Below are positions 1 through 14,800 of a DNA stretch of 64,000 bases, piece by piece. A program made the position numbers and the translations under genes. Where the stretch lies: positions 10,974,878-11,038,877 of the forward strand of contig NW_002060943.1 in assembly GCF_000150275.1 (NCBI RefSeq), in the 5' to 3' direction. The notes under the pieces are model-generated. The model did no database searches. It was not told the DNA's origin and worked only from the letters and a program-made list of their open reading frames with translations. This DNA is from Trichoplax adhaerens. Its lineage: Eukaryota; Placozoa; Uniplacotomia; Trichoplacea; Trichoplacidae. How positions within the stretch are numbered: the stretch's first letter is position 1; each line of letters starts with the position of its first letter.

Positions 1-2052
1 TTGTAATTAAAAGTCTATAATATAATGCATGCGTATCATAAAGTAAACATCAATTCTTATTTTAATTATGAGATCGATAACTCTTATGAAATATTCATAT
101 TGTAGCCAAGATGACTAGCATTAGTAAAATAGATTACTCATCAAGTGCCTTTAGTACTTATTGTTATTGATATAATGGTACCCGGTACATATTGAAATTA
201 TGTTTTAAGGTTTCATGTCTAAGTGGCTGAAATCTTCGCTTAAGTTCAGAAATCATTAATGGCTGATAGCTTCAATCTGTAAAATGATAAATGATAAAAT
301 TAATAGACGCTTGCTACGACACCCGATAGGGAAAATTATAACGTTGAATTAAAATAAAAGAGTAAATTAGTTGTAGATGACTATTGCTATGATATAATCC
401 AGTCATTTAAGCAATAAAAGGACTGAATACTTAAAATAACTTTTTCTTCAAATGAAAGACGCAACGTAAAGATGGAAGTCAATCGCTAACGATACGAAGA
501 ATAATTTTCATACTGGTTGATTTTGCAGATCTAATTGGAATAATTGAATAAAGAGTACATTCAATATGTTTGCTCTCGATTACTTTGTAAGCTATTATTG
601 ATGCGTAATATTACCGTTTCATGTTATTAAATAATAATAATATTAAGGTTGAGATTGTTTAAGCAAGATTCAAAGTTATGGAGAAAGTTTCTGCTGTCAT
701 CATTTACTTCGGTACCGTTTAGTTCGATAGCCTTACCGGTTATCTATAACAATTTATGTGAATCTGTTAAGATGCTGTATATTCTACAGTATTTATTATT
801 ATTAATAAGTTTGATTGAACAAACAGTCTGGTATACCTAATCTGAGGAATATCGATGTGTTGACGGTGTAATGAATACGAGTAAAAACTAAATTCAAATT
901 AATTATATTAACTATGTATTATAAATATGCTGTAGTATGCATTGAATTACATCAATTATTTTTTATTATAGTTAAAATATATTGTCATTAGCATCAAACT
1001 TTAATATTAATACCGATATTTAAACTTAAATGACGTTCAAAGAGTAAGCATGCCTAATAACTTTTTTATAAAACACTTGTAAAAATTCGTAAATATGCGT
1101 TTAATTGAAATTGATCAAAAAGAAACATCTCAGCTAGAATTATTTTATTGCCGTAAAGTATAGAAGGAGGAGTAAAAATAACAATTTATTTACCAAAACA
1201 AAATATAGAATTTATAACAATAAAAAGGAAAAACCCTACAATCTTGACGTTCTTAACGATGAATTAAAATTACAATGATGATTAAGCTATAATTAAAATC
1301 CCTATTTCTCAATCTTCTTTATCGACTAGCCTTCAACACAAAAGTACAATTAAATATGTAGCTTGTCACTAGTGTCTTCGCAAAAAATTTCTCGACATTA
1401 TCATCATTGTTGTTGGTAAGCAACACGTGGGATCAACAATTATTCTAAAGTATCAATGATAGCATATTCTTAATTATCCAACAATAAAGAAAGTAAATGC
1501 ACGCCCTGCCCTGGGGGTAAAGGTCGCTAATTAGGTTGCGATGTATTAGCTAAATTTTCTGCCTAATTACTTATCAAATCAAATATGAGAAGCATTGCTT
1601 TCTATATTGCAGCTGATATTTGAGAGCGTCTAGTGATCGCAACGTATCATGAAAAGTTAGGGTGTAGATAGATACTGTGAAAACTAGTAAGCCCTTTCGT
1701 AATAACGCATTCTAAATTGACCAAGCTAAACTAGGAAAATATAGATTTTAAATAAAAGTGGGCTGAGGATATTTTAATTATTGCCGCAACTATCCTACTT
1801 ATTATTACTAGATAGTTGCTGTATCAATGGAATTATTGATAGTGTAACACTGTAGATAGGTACAACATACATATGTCTTACCTTGTATGAAGCATGTTTA
1901 CATATCGATTAATAATAGCTGCGTAGCTTATCATTAATTATAATTTATAATAGATTGTATAATATAACTAGATATCAGTTCGCCCTCATTAAGTTATACT
2001 AAAATTAGGTACTGAAGAGATATCAGGCTAAATCCAAATAGTTAATTTACCG
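1..2052. other. Upstream non-coding region, no gene seen
   Basis: AT-rich sequence with stops in all frames and no exon-like stretch flanked by splice signals that I could recognise. The longest open stretch (649-840, +) has no family features and atypical composition. The region presumably holds the promoter and 5' untranslated part of the receptor gene that starts at 2053, but no core promoter element can be called with confidence. Confidence 0.5.
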
Positions 2053-2827
2053 ATGCGGATCAAGATGAGGGTCGTAATGCTTCTGTTAAGCATCCTTTAC
2101 GTTTCGCTTGTAAGTTTAGAAAAATTTTTCTCCTTTTCAACTTCAACTGTCTTCCAGTAACTGTTATCGTGCGACGTGAGATTCATTAGTTTATTTTCAG
2201 TTTATTAACTTAATATTGTAGTAATTTAAATTTAAATTTAAATCGAGAAAATTTTAGTCTGTTGCCTTGTTGTGATTGCGCTTATTTAGTAATATCACGT
2301 AACTTACTACTACGTAATTTTGAACATTTTATTTTCTCTACGTAAGCCTTGTACTTTAGAATTAATAGTTGATTCTCCTCTATGGTACTGTAGGCATAAC
2401 TTTTTTTACTGCATCATACAATGAATTTTAAATATATCATCAGATGATGTTTGAAAAGATAATGTACTAAAGTTGATTTGCGTTGTATCATCTGGAAAGG
2501 ATTATGGATTAATGTATTGCTTTGATGATTAGTTTAATTCATCAAATCAAATTTGATATCTACTTCAAATTTTATTATCTTAATGTTACCCTCAAGAAAT
2601 TTTTTTATTGTTTCCTATCAATTTCTTAAAACACTTTTGATATTTGCGATGGCTTCTAAGTCATTGTTATGATCCTTTTTAATTCTTATAAGTGGACCTG
2701 ATGATGCAAGTGGTAAAAAATTAATTTTCAATTACCTAGCTGTAACCTGAACTTAAAAATGTTGCAATTTTTATCTTTCCATGACCATGGTCGATTCTAT
2801 AGGCTACAGCGATTAGTACTCCACTAG
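2053..2827 (+). CDS. Receptor exons 1-2: signal peptide and 25-nt microexon
   Basis: Exon 1 (2053-2109) starts with an ATG and encodes a basic start (MRIKMR) followed by a hydrophobic core ([13 protein letters not shown]), typical of a signal peptide. It ends at a gtaagt donor in phase 0, whereas the first EGF exon needs phase 1. A 25-nt microexon at 2803-2827 (acceptor ctatag, donor gtcagt) converts phase 0 to phase 1 and adds ATAISTPL, giving a plausible signal-peptidase site after ATA. Two further in-frame ATGs (2065, 2077) could also start translation. The microexon is inferred from phase and splice sites only. Confidence 0.6.
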
Positions 2828-5800
2828 GTCAGTGTTATCAAAAGAATTTTCATTGATTATGCGTATATCAATTAATAAAGAGTCTAATGCAAATATAACC
2901 GGTTCATTACAATGATAAAGTTATACCTATCGACAAATAAAATGGTAAATTAGCTGATCAACTAACTGATTCCATATTGTTAAAATCAATCAATATGATA
3001 TAGCCTGCAATATTGATCGCTGTAATGGTAGAGGATTTTGTACAATCATTCCATTTGGAAATCACTTTAGATGTTCATGCTATGCTGGCTATACAGGGCA
3101 TCAATGCCAAACAGGTTGCCAAAATAGAGCTACAAAGTTTAACATCATGTTCATTATGCTAACTCTCCTTCAATTACTTTCTTAGAAATTGCTATAATTG
3201 TAACTTGTTTTCTATCAAATTTCAGCCTTACAGACTCAAAGATATCCTTGTGATCAGAACCCTTGCAAATTTGGTACCTGCTATAACACGTACAATGGAT
3301 CCCAATCAGGATATATTTGCCTTTGTAAAAAAGGCTATTTTGGAAATAAGTGCTATTTTGGTTAGTTCTGAGACAGATATTAAACTGTTCCAATAAGACG
3401 TAACAATTTTAAAAATGAAGTATTACTACCTACCTTGCGCGCAATTGAATGATATACGCGTAGTCATGTTATATACAATCCATCAATTTATCGTCTTATT
3501 TTCGTACTGTATTAGAAGAGAAAAGTTATTGTCCTAGCGCGTGTGCAAGCTCTCCATGTAGCAAAAATGGGCTATGCGTTAATCAGAATCAAGGTAACAC
3601 TTACAAGTGTTTATGTAAAGAAGGCTATACTGGTGCTATTTGTCAAAGTCAAAGTAAGTCATTTAAGTAAAGCTGTAATTGATTACTATTAATTACTGCA
3701 AGTGATCACAATTAACTGCTTTTAAATGAGATCTAATATTCCAACATCGATTTTGTTCAATTTTAAATGCTACGTCAGATACTGTCTATAACAAATAGCC
3801 CAATAGGTTTACATAATTATTTAATTTACGTAATCCATCATTATGACTATTCGTAGTTTAAAATTATCTAGAGTAGTGGAAGTAGTAGAATGCTATCTTT
3901 AATATAGAGGAAATTCTTTACGAATAATTCACGTGTTAGCGACTCATAAGCCTAATAATTATAGCACAAGGTAAGGCTATCGGTTTTAGATAAGATAAAA
4001 GAATGTTAATATAAATGAATCCATTAAATACATTACGCAAAATAAATTATGCATGCCATTAACTTCCTTACATTACTATAACTACATATGCCAAAGGATA
4101 TCCGATTGTATGCGATGGAATTATTATGTACTCATGCGCATTATACTTGCGGGATATCATAATTCAGATTTCGTTACTCTTGAAATGCGCCAAACTCACT
4201 TGATGGCGTTAATATAAAGCATCATTAATGTACCTTACTAATCACTAGCTGAATCGAGGCAAACATCCTGTATATTTCGTACAGCTAGACTTCTGAAATA
4301 CAAAACCTATTAAATCAAAATGTGAGGGTGTAAACAAACTGATCAACACACGTACTGTACCGTAGTTGCAACGACAACTTGTGTTAAATTATTATTATTT
4401 TATTTATGGTATGGTACTTTTTCTTAGCGTTGGCTCTTATATAGCGATAGTTTTAATATTCTATTGGGTACCCGTGACAGCTTTCTGTAGACATTCATAT
4501 CCATAAATTCGTATTCAGTTCTTCATGAGATATATTTTACGTAGAGGAGGATATGGAGTTCCTAGGCTAATCCCGTTGTGCTTAAATTTTCTTATGCAGT
4601 GCCCCCACTTAGTAAACCAATTAATTCACCTCAAGTGAGATTAGTTGGTGGACGTAACCGATTTGAGGGTCGCGTCGAAGTATTGCACAATAATAAGTGG
4701 GGTACAATATGCGATAACGGTTGGGATCTCCAGGATGCCAAGGTAGTTTGCCGGCAACTTGGATTTCAAACAGCTGTTGGTAAAGCATGCTGTGGTAATT
4801 TTGGTCGAGGTACAGGCACTGTCTGGTTAAGCAATGTAAACTGTACTGGTTACGAGAATTCATTAGGAAACTGCTGTCTTGGTACTTATGGCTCTAATCA
4901 ATGCAGCCATGCTAATGACGCAGGAGTCATGTGCACAGGTATTAAAATACGAGCATAACTAATAACGAGGCATATACAATTACTATTTTGCACTGTATTA
5001 CCTTCAAGACATTTCTGTTTCGCTAAATTTGCCTTTCTATATTTATCAGCTTTTAATTCATATTGAATGAAAAGGACAAATTGTTAAAAATGATATATTA
5101 ATATCTGATATTGCAGGTCAGAATATAAATGGAGATTTAAGATTAGTTGATAGCCAAAACAAGAATCATAAAAGCGGAAGAGTTGAAACATTCTATAATG
5201 GCACATGGGGAACCATTTGCGGTGACCCTTTCGACTTACTATCAGCGAATGTTGTTTGTCGTCAGCTCGGATTTGCAAAAGCTTCCAGCTTCTCAACTAT
5301 TAGTCCTAACTCTGCCAAGTATCAAAACGTACCAATTCATTTGGATAATGTTCACTGTTCAGGTTCTGAAAGTTCATTAATTAAATGTGCACATGGTGGT
5401 TGGAGTAGTAATAATTGCAAGCACAGTCAAGATGTCAGCGTTACCTGTCAAGGTAATCTAGTTAAGAAAAGATATGTTCAAATCTGAAGATATAGAACTT
5501 ATTATTTCTATTAAAGTATAATAATTGCCATGCTGAAGACAGGATGTTAGTCAGCTTATCACAAAATCAACATATTTCTGCTGAATTTAGTGGGAAGTAA
5601 TCTTTATTTATGTTGGCTTATGATTAATTCGACAGATGCTTGCGAAGTTACACCATGTGTCAATGGTACATGTATTCAAGGATCTGGTAAAAGTTTTTGT
5701 GCATGTTCCCCTGGCTACGGTGGAAAATTATGTCAGTTCAGTAAGTTAGCCTGCCATTAACATTTATGTATATTGTATACGACAGATATTTCAACCGGCT

Positions 5801-8800
5801 ACCGTAAGTTATCTGTCGTAAATACGTATGCAATGTATAATTTATACTTTATGCCAAAATTTAGAGGACAGCTGTGCAACCCACCCTTGTCCATCTAACG
5901 CTACATGTCAAAATGTACAGACTGGTTTCTCTTGCAAATGTCCGGAAGGATACTATGGACGATCATGTGAACTTGGTAAATTATTATGTGTTATAATCCT
6001 GTGATTTGGCTGCCCGTATATTAAAGGACGAATCATATATACAAATATATTCAGTATTAAATCGTCTTAATTGTATTTCGGCATATTAAATAAATTATGT
6101 AGATAGTGTTTTTGAAAGTTTTCCATTACGATATTATATATAGGACCTGCAGCTGAGGGAGATATCCACTTAGTTAATAGTACCCTTAGAAACTCTGGAC
6201 GATTAGAAATTTTCCATAATGGTATTTGGGGAACGATATGCGGTCAGAACTTTGATATGAAAAGTGCTACCGTCGCTTGCCGTCAATTAGGATACAAGTA
6301 TTCTCAAAATTTCCAATGCTGTGGAAATAACGGAATTGGCAATAGCTATATGTGGCTGGATTCAGTTCACTGTTATGGTAATGAAACTAGCTTAACAAAC
6401 TGTCCACATAGTGGGTGGGGTCTAAGACGTTGCAGTGCAAGAAATACGGTTTCTGTTTCCTGTACAAGTAAGTCATACAAATTTTTTGCGATTATCTACA
6501 CATGCTCTTATATTTTAAGTTAATATGTATTTAATATGCTGTATAATTATTTCTAAATTTGAGTGCCTTATGTGTAATACAAAGCAGCACCTTAATGATA
6601 AAGTTTAAATAGTTACTATCTTTTCCGTTAATTTTCAAATATCGAACTATTTATTACAAGGCGGTAAAAATACTGAAATTACACCATTATAAAAATTTAT
6701 TTGTAATAATGTAAAATTTATTCCTTCTGCGTTAGGTAACCCTTGTCAGGCTAATTTATGCCAAAATGGTATTTGCACCCTAATTGGAAATGGCTACTCA
6801 TGCAGTTGTTATCAAGGCTGGAACGGCTCTAATTGCGATGTAGTTGGTAAATAATCATTTTAGCCAATATTTACAAGAATAATTAGCTATAGTTCATATC
6901 GAAAGTTTTCACGTATAAGTTAATTCTAAACCCTAGATCTTACGTATTAGCGAATCGATCTTTGTCGCTAATGATCTATTAATTGCTATGTTTGAAATTA
7001 TTCCCTTTAGCAATGAAAAATTCTTCATGTATCCCAAATCGTTGCGTTAATGGTAACTGTCTTGAAATTAACAATTTACAATATTCTTGTAACTGTTCAA
7101 GTGGCTATACTGGAGTAAACTGTGAATCAGGTAGACTAATGTATTTAAATATACTTTACATTATAGATATTACTTTCATTTTACGTAAATTATTTCACTT
7201 GCTGACTGAAAATTTTTTAACGTTTATATCAAATTGGGATGTATTAAAACTATTGTTCTGATATTAAACCAATAAACTGTCAGAAAACTCATGTGGTTCT
7301 TCACCATGCAGTCGCGGCACATGCATTAATGCCTACCCTGGATATAATTGCACCTGTCCCATAGGATGGGGAGGCAAAATTTGTGATATGAGTAAGTCGT
7401 ATTATATTTGTAAGGAAAATTTCAAAGCATACGAGATATATGAATTGTTAATGCGAAAAGTTATGTCATGACATCGATTAAGCTTATTATTGTACCGTAA
7501 TACTTAATAGGTATTAGCTGCTCCTCATCTCCCTGTGCTAGCAATGCAACATGTACTAACAAACTAAATGGTGGTTATACCTGCAATTGCCCAATGGACT
7601 TTTACGGAAAAAATTGTGAAATGGGTATCAAATCGTACTTAACTAGGATATCTTGTGTTGTACGAAGACATCATCTAACGACGGATTTGCTATAGACCTA
7701 ATAAGTTTTCTCTAATTTTTATTGTATCATTTTAATTAGGTCCAGCAGATGATTACACGATTATGATATCCGCTAGCAACAACCCTAGCAGTGGCTTGAT
7801 CAACATATTTTTCAACTCAACCTGGGGAACTATATGTGATCAAAATTTTGATATGATGGATGCAGTTGTTGCTTGTCGTCAACTAGGCTATGTGACAGCG
7901 GCTGGCTTTAGGTGTTGTGCTGGATACGGCCAAGGAAACGGACCAGTCTTCTTTACCGATTTTGCTTGCAAAGGAAATGAAACACAATTGTCGGATTGCG
8001 ATCATCAAATGCTTCTGGGTAGCTCCGCTATGTGTGATCATACGAAAGATGTTGGTATTCAGTGTTCAAGTATGTTTTTATTTACCTATTTAAGATAATT
8101 TACTTCGTAAAGCCTTCAATCAGTTATAAATTAAGATAATAAATGGCACTTAGAAATCAACTTAACATAATGGTCAACTTTCCTTAGCTTTACCGTCTTC
8201 GTACTGACATTATTCTGTTTTCGTTTATAAGACGATCCCTGTGGATCTTCGCCCTGTATGAACGGAAAATGTAGTAAATTAGGTGATGGGTTTAACTGCA
8301 CTTGCAATGTAGGCTTCAGAGGAGATCTTTGTCAATTCAGTAAGTTGATCAAGCTAAAGAGTTGGATATAGTGTTAGAATTCAATTCTTTCGTATCATTT
8401 ACAATTATATAAGTTCAATTGAAGATACGAAATGAATAATACCCTTTAGAAATTTGGAACTATGCATTATAAATAACTATGTTGATTGGTAACCATATTT
8501 TCAGTTGATAGCTGCACAACTCAGCCATGTGTAGCAAATTCAACATGCCAAAACATTCAAAATAGCCACACTTGTCTTTGTCAATCTAATAAGTATGGAA
8601 ATCTTTGCCAGCAAGGTACGTTAGATAGAACTCGCAATACGCATCTTATTAATTGAAAGCATGATTTCATTATAGGTTATAGATGTTACTTATATAATAA
8701 CTCGAGCACAATTTTTTAAAAATCGTACTTTAATAATTTTGGATATATTTATCGCGTATAATTAGCAAATCTCCGTAAGTTTTATATTGATTAGGAATCA

Positions 8801-11800
8801 TAAATGTGCACATAATTGATCTATACTTACAGATAACCCACCACAAGAAGGAATGGTACAGTTAGCGGGGACTACGTCTGCTACAAGAGGAAGAGTAGAA
8901 ATTTATCATAGCGGCAAATGGGGTTCAATTTGTGGAAATAACTTCACATATAGTGATGCCTATGTTGTATGTCGACAGCTAGGATTTTCAACTGCTGTAT
9001 CATTTACTACCAAGGCTAATACTTATGGACAAGGTCATGGCAAAATTTGGTTGTCATATTTACGATGTTACGGCAATGAATCATCCATAACGAGCTGTCA
9101 ACAACGTAGCCAATGGGGCTCAAGTTCTTGTCAGCACACGCAAGATGCAGGCGTTTCATGCTCAAGTAAGTCTCATTATAAATTTTTTTAAGTAGATAGT
9201 ATTTAAAATATTTATCTTCAGGCTAGTTACTATTTAATAGTTTACAAATGTGCAAATATATATTTTTTATTTAATTTTCATTAATAAGTGAATCATCGAA
9301 ATATTTCTCACGCTTGTTTAGAGACAATATGCGATTCGAATCCTTGTGATTTCGGATTGTGTACCAGTAACGCAACAAGTTATTCATGTAACTGTAATTT
9401 TGGATTTACGGGCAGTAGATGTGAACTGAGTAAGTATAACGACTACTAACAGAATGATAATAATAAAGCCTGTAATAAATGCCTATAGATTTAAAATTTA
9501 TTTTAAAATTTAACTTTTTTACCAATTAGGAGATACATGTCTTTCTAATCCTTGTCCTTCCAATGGAACCTGTACTGTTAATTCCAATGGCTATAACTGT
9601 TTATGTCCACAAAATTCATATGGATCTTTCTGTCAATTTCGTTAGTATCATTATGATTCTGCAAAATTTTTAAGTTTTATGCAAGCTTCTATGAAATAAA
9701 ACTTTACTAAATAATACAAAAAATCAGCAAAGTCCTATCAATATATATGCACTAATATACTGTATAATTTTACTTAATAGGTCCTTTAAAAAATAGAGCT
9801 ATCCGATTAGTTGGAGGCACCGTGTTATCTGGCCGTCTTGAAATATATTATAATAACAGTTGGGGTACAGTTTATGATCGGAACTTTAGCCGAGTTGAAG
9901 GTGATGTTGCTTGTCGTGAAATGGGATATGCTCGCGCTGGGCAAGTGCGTTGCTGCGGTGCATATGGAGCTGGCCAAGGCCCAGTGTGGCTAGATGAAGT
10001 TAAATGTAATGGCAATGAAAGTACTTTAGCTTCTTGCAAACTGGGTGCATGGGGAAATAAGCAATGCGATCACCGCCGAGATGTGGGTTTAATTTGTCAA
10101 AGTAAGTGAAATTGAATGTTTATTTAAGATTTCTTGTCTTTCGGACAATAATTTTGGCACGTTGCTTAAAATACTTTTTACTGTAAAATAAACTGTAAGT
10201 AGCAAAAATTTGGTAAAATGACTTCTCTAGACAAGTAGTAGCACAGTCCGTAGTTAATAGAAAGTTTTACAGTAGTATGGTAATATTATTTAATCAATCA
10301 TAGTAATTAAATATGATCATTCTTGGCTGATTTGATATTCCTATGTCACTCAATACAAAATATAGCACACTGGCTTAATTGTGCTGTATAAAATTGATAT
10401 CAAAGTAGGAAACAAAGTGAAAACTTCTTTAGTCACGTAATAGCTAATTCGTTAGCTTAAAATAAACTAATGATACAATATCAATGCTAATGAATGACTT
10501 ACGTAATGATTAACTTATCGATTGTTAATAGCACAATGTCAAAGTATTAATATAGAAATATGCAATTGCTGATTTACTTCTTCAAAAGGAAATCCTTGTT
10601 TTCCTTCATCGCCTTGTCTATACGGTTCCTGTGTTGTTAATGGAAATTCTTATACTTGCACTTGCTATCCGGGGTTCACTGGGATTAACTGTAACACAAG
10701 TAATAGTTAACACTTAAATCATTGATAAATCTTCCATCAGAAATCTAAATTTAATAGAAATTCCAGCATTTGTTTATTATTTTATCAAAATTAAGTAATT
10801 TAATAATTGTATTACTGATACTAATAAAAGGAATCAACCATTGTGACGCTAATCCTTGTCCAAATAATGCAACATGTTCCAATTTTAATGATGGTTATCG
10901 CTGTCTGTGCCCTGGAGCTTCTTTCGGGGAACAATGTCAATTTGGTATGTTACTCATTTGAACCAGTTACAATAGTATACATAGAACCCTTATATCTAAA
11001 ACTTGGCCCTAACGATATAACTTCCATGTTACAGATCAGCCCAAAGATTATGACATCACGCTAGATTATACCCATGCACCTGGACAAGGCTACTTGTTAG
11101 TTTATCTTAATCAAACCTGGGGCAGAATCTGTTTTGATGGTTACACTAGATACAGCCAGTTCAATAATGAAATTATTTGTCGTCAGCTTGGTTATACATC
11201 ATTCGAAAACTGGCTAGCACCAGCTTCCTTCACCTCAGAAAGACCAATAATTATGAACGATCTATACTGCAAAGGCATAGAATCGAAAATATCCCAATGT
11301 GAACATAGCAAAAGCAATGTTGGTTATTGTACAAGGAATCGCAATAGGCCCATTGGCGTTAAATGCTCAGGTTATTTTTATGTTTAGTACTCATACCAAT
11401 AGACTAGCAATCTCAGGAGATATATGAAGAGATTGCACAGTATGCAAATCGTTTGAGCTAGATTGCATCCATCTACTTAAAATATTTAACTTTTGCTAAT
11501 CAATAACAGATCATCAATGCTCTCAGAATAATCATTGCAATCATGGATACTGTATTATTTTAAGCAGTAATACATATTCATGTGTCTGTGAACCAGGTTG
11601 GACAGGACAGCATTGCTTAACCAGTAAGTTAGAAAAAAACTTATAATAAATTATTAGATATCAGTGGCAATGACTAAATTTTTATAATTCTAAAAGTTAG
11701 ATAGTATTGTATCAATAGCCTAATATCACATTTATTTTTACGCGGTAATGTTTTAAACTAGACATTAACGAATGTGCCTCCAATCCATGTGGAAATAGTA

Positions 11801-14800
11801 CTTCTATGATTTGTTCAGATCTAATCAATAATTATGGCTGTAGCTGTGTTAGCGGCCGCTCCGGCTATAAATGCATGTTTGGTAAGCAAACCAATGAGCA
11901 TTGATAAATTCTAGCATAATACATGTTCTATCGGAGTATTATCTATTTTAAGCTAGTATACGATCACTCAGATTAAGCTCCTTTACTTTGTGAATTGCTA
12001 AAGATTTAACTGAAAATATTAATATATCATTTAAACTTATAGATAGCGTTGCTATTGGAGTTCGATTAGTCGGTGGTAACCACAATTTTGAAGGCAGAGT
12101 GGAAGTTTATTACAATAGTCAATGGGGAACTATTTGCAACGACAAGTGGAGCATTAATAACGCTAATGTGATCTGCCGACAGCTAGGATTTTCTGGAGCT
12201 GCTTCTGTACCATCAACTGCACGATATGGCTACGGTTCTGGCATAATCGGCTTTGATGATATCCAATGTAGTGGCAATGAAACTACAATTACCAAATGTC
12301 CGCATCGATCATGGGGGATAAGTAATTGTGGTCATTCGGAGGATGCGGCTGTTGTATGCATTGGTAAATTATAACAAATAACATTCTTAATGTACTTAAA
12401 TAAGATATAGGTTGTGTAATAGACGTATAATATGAAGTAAAGCACCTACAATTATCTTGTTATTTCATTCAGATAAACCAATGAATGCTATGACTCCACC
12501 TCAGCCTCAGTAAGCTTAATTTTATAAAGTAAAGCCAAGTCGAATACAACAAAACATATGCATATACTAATCATGTTGTATCATTTTATATAGTCCCGAA
12601 ACGTGTATCACAAGACCTCAAGGTAATTAGTATTATTTTAATTCTTGAGATTTATATTAAACTGATTCCAACATAATTATTAATCTAAAGGCTTGAGGTT
12701 ACCTTGCGACGATAGACCATGCGATCGTTATAATGCAACTTGCGTCAATATCAACAATACAAATTCTTATACATGTCGCTGTCAGATGGGTTTTTTCAAT
12801 GGTTCCTCATGCATCTCAAGTAAGCTATAAAGTTGAATAATTTCACATAATAGTTTATAATTCTATATTACAATGCACAATATCTTGCAGCTGTTCCCTT
12901 TTGATCGACAAGTCTACTATATACAAATCTTTCAATTATTAAAGAGCGAAAGACTAATATTTTTGTAGTCCGTAACATAAATACTTGAATTCTACTCAAT
13001 TATTACATTCGTGGATCGTAGAAGTGTAAACCTTAAACCAATATAATTCATTATTTGCTACTACCTAGGATGATAGAAATAATTAAATTTTTGAAATTAA
13101 TGCGAGACTTTTACTAAATCTATCTACAATTAATCTAGAAATCCCGTATTCATTAATATCATTTAAGAAAATTGGTAGCTTAACTAGTCCAGCTATGGCT
13201 TTAGTATGCATTGTAGGCGGTCATCCGAAACCTAAGATTCACGTATACAAAGGGAATAAGCCTGTTACTTCCGATGGAATCGTGACAACCTCTGCATTTT
13301 CATTTGATAAAATCTACTTTATTTCTACGGTAAACCTAACCTCAGTTATTTCTGTGCATTATGGACGATATACATGTCGTGTTACTTCTTCATCTCAAAA
13401 TATAACCAGCAAAGCAATAGTTATAGGTAACCTGTAGTCATACCTCAATTTCTACTTTAATAATTTATTAATGTAGATCCACTAATCGACGATTCTAAGA
13501 CAATTCATCAATTAATTATAACAATATCAGGTGTTTGTGATAGTAGTCCATGTGGAAACAATGGCTACTGTAGGAGCAGTGCTGATGAACAAAGCTACAA
13601 ATGTTTATGTTACTCCGGTTTCACTGGAACTAATTGTCAAAAAGGTAAAATGCGCCATAACTTTTATATACGAATTCATTTAAATCCTATGTAGGCCACT
13701 ATATCATATTGCATTAGTTATTAATGAAATGTAATAAGCGTATCTTTCATTTTAAATTAAAGCTAACGTTACCAACCGATATCCATGTGATAACACGAAG
13801 TTATGTTCAATTGGAAAGTGCACTAATGTATACAACGGTACGAGTTTAACAAGTATTTGCAAATGTGATATTGGCCAAACAAATCCATCATGCTATAGAG
13901 GTGAGATGCTTATTTGTAGCGGTCATATTTATAAATATATCGATTGATTGCACAAAAAATCGTGTAACAATCTACGTTAATTAATTTAGAAATAGTAAAT
14001 TACCTTACAGTTGAGTCATTAATTAACGTTGATTTAAATCTTTTTAGATAAAGTGACTTATTGTCGGGATCCATGCATGAGTAGTCCTTGCAATAATGGC
14101 TATTGCTACTCAATTAGCTTTGGTACTTCTTATAGGTGCAGCTGCAAGTCTGGCTTTACTGGCAAAACTTGCAATGTTCAAAGTAAGCTAATTTTTCCCG
14201 ATACATAACTACAGCAATTAATTGAACACTTTCGTATTTATATTTTAAGCTAATATGCTTAATCCCATGCAATAGTTTAAATTTTTCAAAGTTGCTTTAT
14301 TAGCATATTAAGCTATAGTAATACATGTTATAATAATTATAAATTAATACTGAAATTAAAAAATTGCTTCGGCTTAAAATTTAGTGACCGTTCCTTCCAC
14401 TCCAGTGGTCAATGAGCCTAAAATCCGATTAGCGAGAGGATATAATCGATTTGAAGGACGCGTTGAAGTATTTCGTAATGGTCGTTGGGGAACAATATGC
14501 GATGATGGTTGGGATTTAACAGATGCTATGGTCGTTTGTCGTCAATTAGGCTTTACTAATGCTATAGGTAAAGGCTGTTGTGGACAGTTTGGATTTGGTA
14601 CAGGTCAAATTTGGTTAAGTAAAGTCAACTGCTATGGTAATGAAGGCTCTCTGTCTACTTGCAATTTAAATTGGGGTTCAGCTGGCAATTGTTCACATCG
14701 TAATGATGCGGGTGTTATATGTATAGGTATAGTTCAACATAAATCCACAGCTTAAAAACTTACCTACATAAACGCGAAAAATATGGTTATATAGTGCAAC

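Larger units (their letters stand above)
3004..13426 (+). repeat. Block A of a 29-exon tandem duplication
   Basis: Exons 3-31 of the receptor gene (5,073 coding bases). Module order: 3 EGF, 2 SRCR, 2 EGF, SRCR, 4 EGF, SRCR, 2 EGF, SRCR, 2 EGF, SRCR, 2 EGF, divergent SRCR, 2 EGF, SRCR, two linker microexons, EGF, Ig. Every element recurs in the same order in the next block. Confidence 0.9.

Noticed and set aside
649-840. 63-codon open frame upstream of the receptor
   Set aside because: It begins at a TTG rather than an ATG, has no family motif and no splice partners, and is within chance expectation for its length.
3154-3396. Overlapping open frames on both strands
   Set aside because: Both are shadows of the second EGF exon (3226-3360), whose reading frame is fixed by its six cysteines and phase 1 borders.
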